6,926 nucleotides of DNA. It comes from Chlorobiota bacterium. Lineage in GTDB: Bacteria; Bacteroidota; Bacteroidia; Bacteroidales; JAADJA01. The position numbers were made by a program, and so were the translations under genes. Below are positions 5,772-6,926 of the stretch, in pieces (position 1 is the first letter of the stretch; every line of letters begins with the position of its first letter). A model generated the notes under the pieces. The model saw only the letters and a list, made by a program, of their open reading frames with translations. It was not told where the DNA came from and searched no databases. The DNA lies in the NCBI GenBank assembly GCA_030592565.1, contig JAUVIX010000202.1, forward strand, positions 1 through 6,926, read 5' to 3'.

Positions 5772-6926
5772 ATGAGTCTTCACTTTCATTATTTGCCTCA
5801 CTTCCATTCATGTCATTTACGAAGTCGCGGTGCGACTTGAGTACATTTACAGCATATAGAATCAAGTTCTTACTTTCTGCCAGGATATTCAGGTACAGGA
5901 GGCTGTTTTTAGTTCCCACTACATTGGTCTTGATTCTCTTAATTTGATTTTTTATTGTTCCATCAATTGTATCCAGAATCAGTTGCTGCTGCTCTAATAT
6001 ATCTTTAAGATTTGAATAATCCTTATCATTAATATCTTTAGTAAGCATCTTAACAAGCTTGTTCATCTCCTTTTGTATTCTTTCAAGTTCAGTAACCTGA
6101 TCAGGAAGCAGACCCTTATGATTATTGTCAACATGCTCAAGGCTTGGCCTTGCAATGAAAGTTATTGTATGAGCAATTTCACGAAGATAATCAAGCACTT
6201 GAACATAATAGTGTCCTGATTCGACGGAGCTTTCCTCAAGCTGTCTGATAATCTTCTCAACGTTATCTCTTGATTTTTTTGTTTTCTTGTTTATCTTATC
6301 GACATCCTTATTTATCTTTCTGAGTTTTTTAAGATCTTCATTAGCAAGAGCGTTAAATATTTTTTCGATTAGTTCACCAGCATTTTCCAGAATATTAACT
6401 ACATTATTCGAGCTTTTAGCTACTAAGCTCTCATTTGTAAGTTCCTCATTATCTATTTCGATATCATTTTTCTCTTCTTCAACTTTTTCTTTATGAAGAA
6501 TGTGCGTCCGGTAAATTATAAATGCAGCGAAAAGCACAAATGCAATAATTGCAATAAATCCACCGTAAGATATCAGGTATGCCAGAACAAAAGCCGCTGT
6601 AAAAGCTGCTAAGGCAGTAAAAAACCAACCACCTATTACCGAAAGAACACCTGAAATTCTGTAAACTGCACTTTCACGCCCCCAGGCACGGTCAGCCAGT
6701 GAAGTACCCATTGCAACCATAAATGTAACATAAGTAGTTGACAATGGAAGTTTTAAAGATGTACCAAACGCGATAAGGATACTGGCAACAACCAATGTTA
6801 CAGAAGCTCTAACCATATCAAATGCAGGTGCGTCATTCCCTAGTTTTTTCTGATTCTTAATAAATACTGTCTGATCAAAGCTTTTTTCAATTTTTTCGTT
6901 CAATCGCTTAGGGAGAAATTTTTCAA
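5770..6926 (-). CDS. PiT-family inorganic phosphate transporter with C-terminal PhoU-like domain, 5'-truncated by window edge
   Basis: The frame is open to the right edge, so the TTG at 6901-6903 is internal, and 384 C-terminal residues are visible (numbered here from that TTG). GNDAPAFDMVRA (22-33) opens the last permease portion. The PiT signature LPLSTTYVTFMVAMGTSLAD followed by RAWGRESAVYRISGV (52-86) lies between hydrophobic spans at about 34-50, 57-70, 84-110 and 114-131. After an acidic linker (about 138-158), residues about 165-362 form a long helical region (NVVNILENAGELIEKIF, RDNVEKIIRQLEES, HYYVQVLDYLREIAHTITFI and a final LLYLNILAESKNLILYAVNVL) that resembles a PhoU-like helical bundle. 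The permease moves inorganic phosphate across the inner membrane with a coupling cation; the attached domain probably lies in the cytoplasm and may regulate it. A hairpin terminator overlaps the stop codon. Sodium versus proton coupling cannot be read from this part. Confidence 0.88.
   Translation of the reverse strand, partial: EKFLPKRLNEKIEKSFDQTVFIKNQKKLGNDAPAFDMVRASVTLVVASILIAFGTSLKLPLSTTYVTFMVAMGTSLADRAWGRESAVYRISGVLSVIGGWFFTALAAFTAAFVLAYLISYGGFIAIIAFVLFAAFIIYRTHILHKEKVEEEKNDIEIDNEELTNESLVAKSSNNVVNILENAGELIEKIFNALANEDLKKLRKINKDVDKINKKTKKSRDNVEKIIRQLEESSVESGHYYVQVLDYLREIAHTITFIARPSLEHVDNNHKGLLPDQVTELERIQKEMNKLVKMLTKDINDKDYSNLKDILEQQQLILDTIDGTIKNQIKRIKTNVVGTKNSLLYLNILAESKNLILYAVNVLKSHRDFVNDMNGSEANNESEDS

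Noticed and set aside
5811..5817. TGTCATT, a match to the -10 part of the ECF promoter
   Set aside because: It lies inside the transporter coding sequence, and no GCAACC-like block occurs at the required spacing upstream.
6287..6496. 69-codon plus-strand frame rich in Ser, Phe and Leu
   Set aside because: It is the antisense of the helical region of the phosphate transporter; its Ser/Phe bias is the complement of Lys/Glu codons.
1..6926. CRISPR arrays, tRNA or rRNA genes, insertion sequences
   Set aside because: No regularly spaced repeats, cloverleaf-like sequences, ribosomal motifs or transposase fragments were seen on either strand.

Overview
The window looks like chromosomal DNA of a Bacteroidota (Bacteroidetes) bacterium. 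The evidence is the low G+C content, starts preceded by A-rich tracts rather than Shine-Dalgarno sequences, an ECF sigma/anti-sigma operon with a DUF4097-like exported protein and outer-membrane barrels, a short SpII lipoprotein of the type common in this phylum, and a phosphate permease with a PhoU-like tail. Lineage below phylum cannot be told from this sequence. Both end genes run off the window.

Layout. Positions 1-780 (+) hold the C-terminal part of a di-heme cytochrome c peroxidase, followed by a bidirectional hairpin terminator (806-833). Convergent to it is a small, acidic, unrecognised protein (871-1092, -). A 330-base gap (1093-1422) carries a small palindrome and an ECF-type promoter. 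Then come three translationally overlapping genes on +: an ECF sigma factor (1423-1986), a single-pass membrane protein that is probably its anti-sigma factor (1973-2533), and an exported beta-solenoid protein resembling DUF4097 (2523-3632). A second copy of the same promoter motif (3648-3679) precedes two tightly spaced predicted outer-membrane beta-barrel genes (3702-4217 and 4224-4901). A long nested inverted repeat (4817-4916) covers the convergent junction with a lipoprotein gene (4914-5588, -). The right end is the 3' part of a PiT-type phosphate transporter fused to a PhoU-like domain (5770 to the edge, -), with its own hairpin terminator.

How it may work. The two promoter copies match at 24 of 32 positions. 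They have the same internal spacing and lie at the same distance (29 bases) from their start codons. I infer that the sigma factor drives its own operon and the barrel pair. This would make a self-contained cell-envelope regulon: the membrane protein holds the sigma factor, the exported solenoid protein senses or modulates a signal, and the barrels are the output. The anti-sigma candidate has neither a zinc anti-sigma motif nor a recognisable FecR domain, so it is the least described part. The flanking peroxidase, lipoprotein and phosphate transporter look like independent neighbours.
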